The translations under genes and the position numbers were made by a program. From Hydractinia symbiolongicarpus (taxonomy: Eukaryota; Cnidaria; Hydrozoa; Anthoathecata; Hydractiniidae), in assembly GCF_029227915.1 (NCBI RefSeq), contig NC_079878.1:28547501-28611500 (forward strand): DNA of 64,000 nt, given 5' to 3'. The first letter of the stretch is position 1. Each line of letters opens with the position of its first letter. Shown here piece by piece: positions 12,436 to 25,940 of this stretch. Under the pieces are notes generated by a model. That model was not told the DNA's origin, did no database searches, and saw nothing but the letters and a program-made list of their open reading frames with translations.

Positions 12436-15060
12436 TGGAATTCAGCGATTAACCTGGGCGCTGTAGTAGCGCTCTATTAAAAAATTAAGATAAAAAAGCC
12501 ATTTTTTACTGTGGGACCAATCCTAGCCGTTAGCACGCGCTGAATAAATAGAAACAGTTCCAAAGACTACATTTCATTGACTTTCTAGCGGTATAAATCC
12601 GTTTGAGATGCAACGGTTGCGTCACATATACGTACCAACATGTATTTAGCGATAGTTTTTGGATATTACTAGGTTGCATCGCTTTTAACAGTGAAACGTT
12701 TGACTGTCAGACTTAATTGAACTGATTTTGAACTTCGACCTTATAAATGTGATAAATGAGCCAGTTAGACTACAAGAATTAACATTCTTCTTAATTTAAT
12801 ATGATTGCTGGAACTTAGCGATTACCCTGGGCGCTGTAGTAGCGCTCTATTAAAAAATTAAGTTAAAAAAGCCATTTTTTTTACTGTGGGACCAATCCTA
12901 GCCGTTAGTTCGCGCTGAAAAAATAGAGACAGTTTCAACAACTACATTTCATTGACTTTCTAACGGTGTCAATCCGTTTGAGTTACAACGTTTGCGTCAC
13001 ATATTCGTACCAACATGTATTTAGTGATATTTTTCCTAAATTACTAAGTTGTATCGCTTTTAACAGTGAAACGATTGACTGTGGGACTTAATTGAACTGG
13101 TTCTGGAATGTGACCTTATAAATGTGATAAATGAGCCAATTGGTCTCCAAGGAATAACATTCTTCTTAATTTGACATGATTGCTGGAATTCAGCGATTAC
13201 ATTAGCCTCTGTGGTGGCGCTTTATTTAAAAATTTAGATAAATAAGTCTTTTCTTACTGAGGGACCAATCCTGGCCGTTAGCACGCGCTGAATAAATAGG
13301 AACAGTTCCAAAGACTATATTTCATTGACTTTCTAACGGTGTCAATCCGTTTGAGTTACAACGGTTGCGTCACATATTCGTACCAACATGTATTTAGTGA
13401 TATTTTTCCGATATTACTAAGTTGTATCGCTTTTAACAGTTAAACGATTCACTGTGGGACTTAATTGAACTGATTCTGGACTTTGACCTTATAAATGTTA
13501 TAAATGAGCCAATTGGACTCCAAGGAATAACATTCTTCTTAATTCCACATGATTGCTGGAATTCAGCGAGTACACTAGGCTATGTGGTAGCGCTTTAATT
13601 CAAAATTTAGATAAATAAGTCATTTCTTACTGAGGGACCAATCCTGGCCGTTACCACGCGCTGAATAAATAGGAACAGTTCTAAAGACTATATTTCATTG
13701 ACTTTCTAGCGATATAAATCCGTTTGAGATGCAACGGTTGCGTCACATATTCGTACCAACATGTATTTAGTGATATTTTTCCGATATTACTAAGTTGTAT
13801 CGCTTTTAACAGTTAAACGATTGACTGTGGGACTTAATTGAACTGATTCTGGTGTGGGACCAATCCTAGCCGTTAGCGCTCGCTGAAGAAATAGAAACAG
13901 TTTCAAAACTACATTTCATTGACTCTCTAACGGTGTCAATCCGTTTGAGTTACAACGGTTGCGTCACATATTCGTACCAACATGTATTTAGTGATTGTTT
14001 TCCGATATTACTAAGTTGTATCGCTTTTAACAGTCAAACGAATGACTGTAGGACTTAATTGAACTGATTCTGGACTGTGACCTTATAAGTGTGATAAATG
14101 AGCGAATTGCACTCCAAGGAATAACATTCTTCTTAAGTCGACATGATAGCTGGAATTCAGCGAGTACACTAGGCTCTGTGGTAGCGCTTTAATTAAAAAT
14201 TAAGATAAAAAATTCATTTTTTACTGAGGGACCAATCCTAGCCGTTATTTCGCGCTTAATAAATAGACACAGTTTCAAATACTACATTTCACTGACTTTC
14301 TAACGGTGTCAGTCCGTTTGAGTTACAACGGTTGGGTCACATATTCATACCAACATGTATTTAGTGATTTTCTTCCGATCTAACTAAGTTGTATCGCTTT
14401 TAACAGTGAAACGAATGACTGTGGGACTTAATTGAACAGATTCTGGACTGTGACCTTATAAGTGTGATAAATGAGCGAATTGCACTCCAAGGAATAACAT
14501 TCTTCTTAATTCCACATGATTGCTGGAATTCAGCGAGTACACTAGGCTATGTGGTAGCGCTTTAATTAAAAACTTAGATAAATAAGTCATTTTTTACTGT
14601 GGGACCAATCCTAGCCGTTAGTTCGTGCTGAAAAAATACAGACAGTTTCAACAACTTCATTTCATTGACTTTCTAACAGTGTCAAACCGTTTGATTTACA
14701 ACGGTTGCGTCACATATTCGTGCCAACATGTATCTAGTGATTGTTGCCCGATGTTACTAAGTTGTATCGCTTTTAACAGTGAAACGTTTGACTGTCGGAA
14801 TTAATTGAACTGATTTTGAACTTTGACCTTATAAATGTGATAAATGAGCCAGTTAGACTACAAGAAATAACATTCTTCTTAATTTAATGTAATTGCTCGA
14901 ACTCAGCGATTACACTGGGCGCAGTAGTAGCGCCCTATTACAAAATTAAGTTAAAAAAGCCATTTTTTACTGTGGGACCAATCCTAGCCGTTACTTCAAG
15001 CTGAAAAAATAGAGACAGTTTCAACAACTACATTTCATTTATTTTCTAACGGTGTCAATC
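12436..15060 (+). repeat. Satellite, diverged mixed subtypes
   Basis: About seven monomers with no long internal duplication that I could anchor. Length variation is higher here: the unit at 12677 is about 375 bp because of extra T residues near 12880, and the unit at 13798 is cut to 221 bp. Modules typical of different subtypes alternate from unit to unit. No gene or other element is visible. Confidence 0.75.
13798..14018 (+). repeat. Truncated monomer, 221 bp (internal deletion)
   Basis: The unit starts at 13798 and the next at 14019, so it is about 152 bp shorter than normal. Near 13850 the sequence jumps from gaactgattctgg straight to tgtgggaccaatcc. The aataacattcttc segment, the GAATTC segment and the first variable segment are missing. 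The downstream half is intact. Loss by slippage or unequal exchange between short similar sequences (ctgg / ctgtgg) is likely. I saw no tandem copies of this short form. Confidence 0.9.
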
Positions 15061-15807
15061 CGCTTGAGTTACAACGGTTGGGTCACATATTCGTACCAAC
15101 ATGTATTTAGTGATTTTCTTCCGATATAACTAAGTTGTATCGCTTTTAACAGTGAAACGAATGACTGTGGGACTTAATTGAACTGATTCTGGAATGTGAC
15201 CTTATAAATGTGATAAATGAGCCAATTGGTCTTTTAAGGAATAACATTCTTCTTAATTTGACATGATTGCTGGAATTCAGCGATTACATTAGGCTTTGTG
15301 GTAGCGCTTTATTTAAAAATTTAGATAAATAAGTCTTTTCTTACTGAGGGACCAATCCTGGCCGTTACCACGCGCTGAGTAAATAGGAACAGTTCTAAAG
15401 ACTATATTTCATTGACTTTCTAGCGGTATAAATCCGTTTGAGATACAACCGTTGCGTCACATATTCGTACCAACATGTATTTAGTGATATTTTTCCGATA
15501 TTACTAAGTTGTATCGCTTTTAACAGTTAAACGATTGACTGTGTGACTTAATTGAACTGATTCTGGACTGTGACCTTATAAGTGTGATAAATGAGCGAAT
15601 TGCACTCCAAGGAATAACATTCTTCTTAATTCGACATGATAGCTGGAATTCAGCGAGTACACTAGGCTCTGTGGTAGCGCTTTAATTAAAAATTAAGATA
15701 AAAAATTCAGTTTTTACTGTGGGACCAATCCTAGCCGTTATTTCGCGCTTAAGAAATAGACACAGTTTCAAATACTATATTTCACTGACTTTCTAACGGT
15801 GTCAATC
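15061..15807 (+). repeat. Two-monomer repeat, copy 1 (offset 747 bp)
   Basis: The rare cgcttgagttac form at 15061 recurs at 15808, with the following cgatataactaag and ggtcttttaagg also shared. Match is clear from about 15061 to 15565 against 15808 to 16312. In the second monomer gatacaaccgttg (near 15442) corresponds to gatacaattgttg in the other copy. Confidence 0.75.
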
Positions 15808-16490
15808 CGCTTGAGTTACAACGGTTGGGTCACATATTCGTACCAACATGTATTTAGTGATTTTCTTCCGATATAACTAAGTTGTATCGCTTTTAACAGT
15901 GAAACGAATGACTGTGGGACTTAATTGAACTGATTCTGGAATGTGACCTTATAAATGTGATAAATGAGCCAATTGGTCTTTTAAGGAATAACATTCTTCT
16001 TAATTTGACATGATTGCTGGAATTCAGCGATTACATTAGGCTTTGTGGTAGCGCTTTATTTAAAAATTTAGATAAATAAGTCTTTTCTTACTGAGGGACC
16101 AATCCTGGCCGTTACCACGCGCTGAGTAAATAGGAACAGTTCTAAAGACTATATTTCATTGACTTTCTAGCGGTATAAATCCGTTTGAGATACAATTGTT
16201 GCGTCACATATTCGTACCAACATGTATTTAGTGATATTTTTCCGATATTACTAAGTTGTATCGCTTTTAACAGTTAAACGATTGACTGTGTGACTTAATT
16301 GAACTGATTCTGGACTTTGACCTTATAAATGTTATAAACGAGCCAATTGGACTCCAAGGAATAACATTCTTCTTAATTCGACATGATAGCTGGAATTCAG
16401 CGAGTACACTAGGCTCTGTGGTAGCGCTTTATTGAAAAATTAAGATAAAAAATTCAGTTTTTACTGTGGGACCAATCCTAGCCGTTAGCG
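15808..16490 (+). repeat. Two-monomer repeat, copy 2
   Basis: Second copy of the 747-bp dimer. It carries the same ggtcttttaagg, ctttgtggtagcg and actgagggaccaatcctgg forms as the first. The match fades after about 16312, where the next unit carries gactttgacc rather than gactgtgacc. Confidence 0.7.
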
Positions 16491-17990
16491 CTCGCTGAAG
16501 AAATAGAAACAGTTTCAAAACTACATTTCATTGACTCTCTAACGGTGTCAATCCGTTTGAGTTACAACGGTTGCGTCACATATTAGTACCAACATGTATT
16601 TAGTGATTGTTTTCCGATATTACTAAGTTGTATCGCTTTTAACAGTGAAACGAATGACTGTGGGACTTAATTGAACTGATTCTGGACTGTGACCTTATAA
16701 GTGTGATAAATGAGCGAATTGCACTCCAAAGAATAACATTCTTCTTAATTCGACATGATAGCTGGAATTCAGCGAGTACACTAGGCTCTGTGGTAGCGCT
16801 TTAATTAAAAATTAAGATAAAAAATTCATTTTTTACTGTGGGACCAATCCTAGCCGTTATTTCGCGCTTAAGAAATAGACACAGTTTCAAATACTATATT
16901 TCACTGACTTTCTAACGGTGTCAGTCCGTTTGAGTTACAACGGTTGGGTCACATATTCATACCAACATGTATTTAGTGATTTTCTTCCGATCTAACTAAG
17001 TTGTATCGCTTTTAACAGTGAAACGAATGACTGTGGGACTTAATTGAACTGATTCTGGAATGTGACCTTATAAATGTGATAAATGAGCCAATTGGTCTTT
17101 TAAGGAATAACATTCTTCTTAATTTGACATGATTGCTGGAATTCAGGAATTACATTAGGCTTTGTGGTAGCGCTTTATTTAAAAATATAGATAAATAAGT
17201 CTTTTCTTACTGAGGGACCAATCCTGGCCGTTACCACGCGCTGAATAAATAGAAACAGTTTCAAAACTACATTTCATTGACTCTCTAACGGTGTCAATCC
17301 GTTTGAGTTACAACGGTTGCGTCACATATTAGTACCAACATGTATTTAGTGATTGTTTTCCGATATTACTAAGTTGTATCGCTTTTAACAGTGAAACGAA
17401 TGACTGTGGGACTTAATTGAACTGATTCTGGACTGTGACCTTATAAGTGTGATAAATGAGCGAATTGCACTCCAAGGAATAACATTCTTCTTAATTCGAC
17501 ATGATAGCTGGAATTCAGCGAGTACACTAGGCTCTGTGGTAGCGCTTTAATTAAAAATTAAGATAAAAAATTCATTTTTTACTGTGGGACCAATCCTAGC
17601 CGTTATTTCGCGCTTAAGAAATAGACACAGTTTCAAATACTATATTTCACTGACTTTCTAACGGTGTCAGTCCGTTTGAGTTACAACGGTTGGGTCACAT
17701 ATTCATACCAACATGTATTTAGTGATTTTCTTCCGATCTAACTAAGTTGTATCGCTTTTAACAGTGAAACGAATGACTGTGGGACTTAATTGAACTGATT
17801 CTGGAATGTGACCTTATAAATGTGATAAATGAGCCAATTGGTCTTTTAAGGAATAACATTCTTCTTAATTTGACATGATTGCTGGAATTCAGGAATTACA
17901 TTAGGCTTTGTGGTAGCGCTTTATTTAAAAATATAGATAAATAAGTCTTTTCTTACTGAGGGACCAATCCTGGCCGTTACCACGCGCTGA
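16491..17990 (+). repeat. Tandem dimer, two copies (offset 746 bp)
   Basis: The rare cacatattagtacc form at about 16581 recurs at 17327. The caggaattacattaggctt form near 17143 recurs near 17888, both about 746 bp apart. Near 17250 a gcacgcgctgaataaatag-type segment runs directly into an aaacagtttcaaaactac-type segment. This hybrid join is the likely junction of the duplication. The two copies are close to identical by eye. Confidence 0.75.
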
Positions 17991-19240
17991 ATAAATAGGA
18001 ACAGTTCCAAAGACTATATTTCATTGACTTTCTAGCGGTATAAATCCGCTTGAGATACAACGGTTGCGTCACATATTCGTACCAACATGTATTTAGTGAT
18101 ATTTTTCCGATATTACTAAGTTGTATCGCTTTTAACAGTTAAACGATTGACTGTGGGACTTAATTGAACTGATTCTGGACTTTGACCTTATAAATGTTAT
18201 AAATGAGCCAATTGGACACCAAGGAATAACATTCTTCTTAATTCGTCATGATAGCTGGAATTCAGTGAGTACACTAGGCTCTGTGGTAGCGCCTTATTGA
18301 AAAATTAAGATAAAAAATTCAGTTTTTCTGTGGGACCAATCCTAGCCGTTAGCGCGCGCTGAAGAAATAGAAACAGTTTCAAAACTACATTTCATTGACT
18401 CTCTAACGGTGTCAATCCGTTTGAGTTACAACGGTTGCATCACATATTCGTACCAACATGTATTTAATGATTGTTTTCCGATATTACTAAGTTGTATCGC
18501 TTTTAACAGTCAAACGAATGACTGTGGGACTTAATTGAACTGATTCTGGACTGTGACCTTATAAGTGTGATAAATGAGCGAATTGCACTCCAAGGAATAA
18601 CATTCTTCTTAATTCGACATGATAGCTGGAATTCAGCGAGTACACTAGGCTCTGTGGTAGCGCTTTAATTAAAAATTAAGATAAAAAATTCAGTTTTTAC
18701 TGTGGGACCAATCCTAGCCGTTAGCGCTCGCTGAAGAAATAGAAACAGTTTCAAAACTACATTTCATTGACTCTCTAACGGTGTCAATCCGTTTGAGTTA
18801 CAACGGTTGCGTCACATATTCGTACCAACATGTATTTAGTGATTGTTTTCCGATATTACTAAGTTGTATCGCTTTTAACAGTGAAACGAATGACTGTGGG
18901 ACTTAATTGAACTGATTCTGGACTGTGACCTTATAAGTGTGATAAATGAGCGAATTGCACTCCAAGGAATAACATTCTTCTTAATTCGACATGATAGCTG
19001 GAATTCAGCGAGTACACTAGGCTCTGTGGTAGCGCTTTAATTAAAAATTAAGATAAAAAATTCATTTTTTACTGTGGGACCAATCCTAGCCGTTATTTCG
19101 CGCTTAAGAAATAGACACAGTTTCAATTACTATATTTCACTGACTTTCTAACGGTGTCAGTCCGTTTGAGTTACAACGGTTGGGTCACATATTCATACCA
19201 ACATGTATTTAGTGATTTTCTTCCGATCTAACTAAGTTGT
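17991..19240 (+). repeat. Satellite, mixed subtypes
   Basis: About three to four monomers related to the blocks on both sides. Small marks include gcgccttattg near 18290 and tgtttaatgatt-like changes near 18465. Only satellite sequence is present. Confidence 0.75.
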
Positions 19241-22200
19241 ATCGCTTTTAACAGTCAAACGAATGACTGTGGGACTTAATTGAACTGATTTTGGACTGTG
19301 ACCTTATAAGTGTGATAAATGAGCGAATTGCACTCCAAGGAATAACATTCTTCTTAATTCGACATGATAGCTGGAATTCAGCGAGTACACTAGGCTCTGT
19401 GGTAGCGCTTTAATTAAAAATTAAGATAAAAAATTCAGTTTTTACTGTGGGACCAATCCTAGCCGTTAGCGCGCGCTGAAGAAATAGAAACAGTTTCAAA
19501 ACTACATTTCATTGACTCTCTAACGGTGTCAATCCGTTTGAGTTACAACGGTTGCGTCACATATTCATACCAACATGCATTTAGTGATTTTCTTCCGATC
19601 TAACTAAGTTGTATCGCTTTTAACAGTGAAACGAGTGACTGTGGGACTTAATTGAACTGATTCTGGAATGTGACCTTATAAATGTGATAAATGAGCCAAT
19701 TGGTCTTTTAAGGAATAACATTCTTCTTAATTTGACATGATTGCTGGAATTCAGCGATTACATTAGGCTTTGTGGTAGCGCTTTATTTAAAAATTTAGAT
19801 ACATAAGTCTTTTCTTACTGAGGGACCAATCTTGGCCGTTACCACGCGCTGAATAAATAGGAACAGTTCCAAAGACTATATTTCATTGACTTTCTAGCGG
19901 TATAAATCCGTTTGAGATACAACGGTTGCGTCACATATTCGTACCAACATGTATTTAGTGATATTTTTCCGATATTACTAAGTTGTATCGCTTTTAACAG
20001 TTAAACGATTGACTGTGGGACTTAATTGAACTGATTCTGGACTTTGACCTTATAAATGTTATAAATGAGCCAATTGGACTCCAAGGAATAACATTCTTCT
20101 TAATTCGACATGATAGCTGGAATTCAGCGAGAACACTAGGCTCTGTGGTAGCGCTTTAATTAAAAATTAAGATAAAAAATTCATTTTTTACTGTGGGACC
20201 AATCCTAGCCGTTATTTCGCGCTTAAGAAATAGACACAGTTTCAAATACTACATTTCACTGACTTTCTAACGGTGTCAGTCCGTTTGAGTTACAACGGTT
20301 GGGTCACATATTCATACCAACATGTATTTAGTGATTTTCTTCCGATCTAACTAAGTTGTATCGCTTTTAACAGTGAAACGAATGACTGTGGGACTTAATT
20401 GAACTGATTCTGGAATGTGACCTTATAAATGTGATAAATGAGCCAATTGGTCTTTTAAGGAATAACATTCTTCTTAATTTGACATGATTGCTGGAATTCA
20501 GCGATTACATTAGGCTTTGTGGTAGCGCTTTATTTAAAAATTTAGATACATAAGTCTTTTCTTACTGAGGGACCAATCTTGGCCGTTACCACGCGCTGAA
20601 TAAATAGGAACAGTTCCAAAGACTATATTTCATTGACTTTCTAGCGGTATAAATCCGTTTGAGATACAACGGTTGCGTCACATATTCGTACCAACATGTA
20701 TTTAGTGATATTTTTCCGATATTACTAAGTTGTATCGCTTTTAACAGTGAAACGAATGACTGTGGGACTTAATTGAACTGATTCTGGAATGTGACCTTAT
20801 AAATGTGATAAATGAGCCAATTGGTCTTTTAGGGAATAACATTCTTCTTAATTTGACATGATTGCTGGAATTCAGCGATTACATTAGGCTTTGTGGTAGC
20901 GCTTTATTTAAAAATTTAGATAAATAAGTCTTTTCTTACTGAGGGACCAATCCTGGCCGTTACCACGCGCTGAATAAATAGGAACAGTTCTAAAGACTAT
21001 ATTTCATTGACTTTCTAGCGGTATAAATCCGTTTGAGATACAACGGTTGCGTCACATATTCGTACCAACATGTATTTAGTGATATTTTTCCGATATTACT
21101 AAGTTGTATCGCTTTTAACAGTTAAACGATTGACTGTGGGACTTAATTGAACTGATTCTGGACTTTGACCTTATAAATGTTATAAATGAGCCAATTGGAC
21201 TCCAAGGAATAACATTCTTCTTAATTCGACATGATAGCTGGAATTCAGCGAGAACACTAGGCTCTGTGGTAGCGCTTTAATTAAAAATTAAGATAAAAAA
21301 TTCATTTTTTACTGTGGGACCAATCCTAGCCGTTATTTCGCGCTTAAGAAATAGACACAGTTTCAAATACTACATTTCACTGACTTTCTAACGGTGTCAG
21401 TCCGTTTGAGTTACAACGGTTGGGTCACATATTCATACCAACATGTATTTAGTGATTTTCTTCCGATCTAACTAAGTTGTATCGCTTTGAACAGTGAAAC
21501 GAATGACTGTGGGACTTAATTGAACTGATTCTGGAATGTGACCTTATAAATGTGATAAATGAGCCAATTGGTCTTTTAAGGAATAACATTCTTCTTAATT
21601 TGACATGATTGCTGGAATTCAGCGATTACATTGGGCTTTGTGGTAGCGCTTTATTTAAAAATTTAGATACATAAGTCTTTTCTTACTGAGGGCCCAATCT
21701 TGGCCGTTACCACGCGCTGAATAAATAGGAACAGTTCCAAAGACTATATTTCATTGACTTTCTAGCGGTATAAATCCGTTTGAGATACAACGGTTGCGTC
21801 ACATATTCGTACCAACATGTATTTAGTGATATTTTTCCGATATTACTAAGTTGTATCGCTTTTAACAGTTAAACGATTGACTGTGGGACTTAATTGAACT
21901 GATTCTGGACTTTGACCTTATAAATGTTATAAATGAGCCAATTGGACTCCAAGGAATAACATTCTTCTTAATTCGACATGATAGCTGGAATTCAGCGAGA
22001 ACACTAGGCTCTGTGGTAGCGCTTTAATTAAAAATTAAGATAAAAAATTCATTTTTTACTGTGGGACCAATCCTAGCCGTTATTTCGCGCTTAAGAAATA
22101 GACACAGTTTCAAATACTACATTTCACTGACTTTCTAACGGTGTCAGTCCGTTTGAGTTACAACGGTTGGGTCACATATTCATACCAACATGTATTTAGT

Positions 22201-22620
22201 GATTTTCTTCCGATCTAACTAAGTTGTATCGCTTTTAACAGTGAAACGAATGACTGTGGGACTTAATTGAACTGATTCTGGAATGTGACCTTATAAATGT
22301 GATAAATGAGCCAATTGGTCTTTTAAGGAATAACATTCTTCTTAATTTGACATGATTGCTGGAATTCAGCGATTACATTAGGCTTTGTGGTAGCGCTTTA
22401 TTTAAAAATTTAGATACATAAGTCTTTTCTTACTGAGGGACCAATCTTGGCCGTTACCACGCGCTGAATAAATAGGAACAGTTCCAAAGACTATATTTCA
22501 TTGACTTTCTAGCGGTATAAATCCGTTTGAGATACAAGGGTTGCGTCACATATTCGTACCAACATGTATTTAGTGATATTTTTCCGATATTACTAAGTTG
22601 TATCGCTTCTAACAGGTAAA
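19241..22620 (+). repeat. Mixed 2- and 3-monomer higher-order repeats
   Basis: The diagnostic form tagatacataag occurs at about 19800, 20547, 21668 and 22415, at spacings of 747, 1,121 and 747 bp. The paired form gcgagaacactagg occurs at about 20131, 21252 and 21999, spacings 1,121 and 747. Dimers and trimers therefore alternate, giving a five-monomer period near 1,868 bp. Copies differ by single bases, for example gggcccaatc near 21690. Confidence 0.78.
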
Positions 22621-24270
22621 CGATTGACTGTGGGACTTAATTGAACTGATTCTGGACTTTGACCTTATAAATGTTATAAATGAGCCAATTGGACTCCAAG
22701 GAATAACATTCTTCTTAATTCGACATGATAGCTGGAATTCAGTGAGTACACTAGGCTCTGTGGTAGCGCTTTATTGAAAAATTAAGATAAAAAATTCAGT
22801 TTTTACTGTGGGACCAATCCTAGCCGTTAGCGCGCGCTGAAGAAATAGAAACAGTTTCAAAACTACATTTTATTGACTCTCTAACGGTGTCAATCCGTTT
22901 GAGTTACAACGGTTGCGTCACATATTCGTACCAACATGTATTTAGTGATTGTTTTCCGATATTACTAAGTTGTATCGCTTTTAACAGTCAAACGAATGAC
23001 TGTGGGACTTAATTGAACTGATTCTGGACTGTGACCTTATAAGTGTGATAAATGAGCGAATTGCACTCCAAGGAATAACATTCTTCTTAATTCGACATGA
23101 TAGCTGGAATTCAGCGAGTACACTAGGCTCTGTGGTAGCGCTTTATTGAAAAAATAAGATAAAAAATTCAGTTTTTACTGTGGGACCAATCCTAGCCGTT
23201 AGCGCGCGCTGCAGAAATAGAAACAGTTTCAAAACTACATTTCATTGACTCTCTAACGGTGTCAATCCGTTTGAGTTACAACGGTTGCGTCACATATTCA
23301 TACCAACATGCATTTAGTGATTTTCTTCCGATCTAACTAAGTTGTATCGCTTTTAACAGTGAAACGAATGACTGTGGGACTTAATTGAACTGATTCTGGA
23401 ATGTGACCTTATAAATGTGATAAATGAGCCGATTGGTCTCCAAGGAATAACATTCTTCTTAATTTGACATGATTGCTGGAATTCAGCGATTACATTAGGA
23501 TCTGTGCTAGCGCTTTATTTAAAAATTTAGCTAAATAAGTCTTTTCTTACTGTGGGACCAATCCTGGCCGTTAGCACGCGCTGAATAAATAGGAACAGTT
23601 TCAAAGGCTGCATTTCATTGACTTTCTAGCGGTATAAATCCGTTTGAGATACAACGGTTGCGTCACATATACGTACCAACATGTATTTAGCGATAGTATT
23701 TGGATATTACTAGGTTGCATCGCTTTTAACAGTGAAACGCTTGACTGTCAGACTTAATTGAACTGATTTTGAACTTTGACCTTATAAATGTGATAAATGA
23801 GCCAGTTAGACTACAGGAAATAACATTCTTCTTAATTTAATATGATTGCTGGAACTCAGCGATTACACTGGGCGCTGTAGTAGCGCTCTATTAAAAAATT
23901 AAGATAAAAAAGCCATTTTTTACTGTGGGACCAATCCTAGCCGTTAATTCGCGCTGAAAAAATAGAGACAGTTTCAAAAACTACATTTCATTGACTTTCT
24001 AACGGTGTCAATCCGTTTGAGTTACAACGTTTGCGTCACATATTCGTACCAACATGTATTTAGTGATATTCTTCCGATATTACTAAGTTGTATCGCTTTT
24101 AACAGTGAAACGATTGACTGTGGGACTTAATTGAACTGGTTCTAGACTTTAACCTTATAAATGTTATAAATGAGCCAATTGGACTCCAAGGAATAACATT
24201 CTTCTTAATTCGACATGATGGCTCGAATTCAGCGAGTACACTAGGCTCTGTGGTAACGCTTTAATTAAAA
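22621..24270 (+). repeat. Satellite, mixed subtypes
   Basis: About four to five monomers with no duplication anchored by me. The unit around 23,650-24,060 carries the tacgtaccaacatgtatttagcgatag form that returns at 31.1, 33.0, 36.3 and 50.8 kb, and again in the units to the right of those. No other element is visible. Confidence 0.75.
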
Positions 24271-25940
24271 ATTTAGATAAATAAGTGATTTTTTACTGTG
24301 GGACCAATCTTAGCCGTTATTTCGCGCTGAAGAAATAGAGACAGTTTCAAATACTACATTTCACTGACTTTCTAACGGTGTCAGTCTGTTTGAGTTACAA
24401 CGGTTGGGTCACATATTCGTACCAACATGTATTTAGTGATTTTCTTCCGATCTAACTAAGTTGCATCGCTTTTAACCGTGAAACGCTTGACTGTCAGACT
24501 TAATTGAACTGATTTTAAACTTTGACCTTGTAAATGTGATAAATGAGCCAGTTAGACTACAAGAAATAACATTCTTCTTAATTTAATATGATTGCTGGAA
24601 CTCAGCGATTACACTGGGCGCTGTAGTAGCGCTCTATTAAAAAATTAAGATAAAAAAGCCATTTTTTACTTTGGGACCAATCCTAGCCGTTAATTCGCGC
24701 TGAAAAAATAGAGACAGTTTCAACAACTACATTTCATTGATTTTCTAACGGTGTCAATCCGTTTGAGTTACAACGTTTGCGTCACATATTCGTACAAACA
24801 TGTAATTAGTGATATTTTTCCGATCTAACTAAGTTGTATCGCTTTTAACAGTGAATCGAATGACTGTGTGACTTAATTGAACTGATTCTGGAATGTGAAC
24901 TTGAAAATGTGATAAATGAGCCGATTGGTCTCCAAGGAATAACATTCTTCTTAATTTGACATGATTGCTGGAATTCAGCGATTACATTAGGCTCTGTGGT
25001 AGCGCTTTATTTAAAAATTTAGATAAATAAGTGATTTTTTACTGTGGGACCAATCCTAGCCGTTATTTCGCGCTGAAGAAATCGAGACAGTTTCAAATAC
25101 TACATTTCATTTACTTTCTAACGGTGTCAATCCGTTTGAGTTACAAAGGCTGCGTCACATATTTGCACCAACATGTATTTAGTGATATTTTTCCGATATT
25201 ACTAAGTTGTATCGCTTTTAACAGTGAAACGAATGACTGTGGGACTTAATTGAACTGATTCTGGAATGTGACCTTATAAATGTGATAAATGAGCCAATTG
25301 GTCTCCAAGGAATAACATTCTTCTTAATTTGACATGATTGCTAGAATTCAGCGATTACATTAGGCTCTTTGGTAGCGCTTTAATTAAAAATTTAGATAAA
25401 TAAGTCATTTTTTACTGTGGGACCAATTCTAGCCGTTAGTTTGCGCTGAAAGAATAGAGACAGTTTCAACAACTACATTTCATTGACTTTCTAACTGTGT
25501 CAATCCGTTTGATTTACAACGGTTGCGTCACATATTCGTACCAACATGTATTTAGTGATTGTTTTCCGATATTACTAAGTTGTATCGCTTTTAACAGTGA
25601 AACGTTTGACTGTCGGACTTAATTGAACTGATTTTGAACTTTGACCTTATAAATGTGATAAATGAGCCAGTTAGACTACAGGAAATAACATTCTTCTTAA
25701 TTTAATATAATTGCTCAAACTCAGCGATTACACTGGGCGCAGTAGTAGCGCTCTATTAAAAAATTAAGATAAAAAAGCCATTTCTTACTGTGGGACCAAT
25801 CCTAGCCGTTAGTTCACGCTGAAAAAATAGAGACAGTTTCAACAACTACATTTCATTTGTTTTCTAACGGTGTCAATCCGTTTGAGTTACAACGGTTGCG
25901 TCACATATTCGTACCAACATGTATTTAGTGATATTTTTCC
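24270..25940 (+). repeat. Duplicated block 3a (1.7 kb, offset 2,984 bp)
   Basis: Matches about 27254-28925 at a constant 2,984-bp offset, exactly eight monomers of 373 bp. Rare shared forms include aaaggctgcgtcacatatttgc near 25145/28129 and gaatcgaatgactgtgtgac near 24852/27836. The same segment also shares a 1,119-bp offset relation inside it: gctagaattc occurs at about 25339 and again at 26458. Confidence 0.8.
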
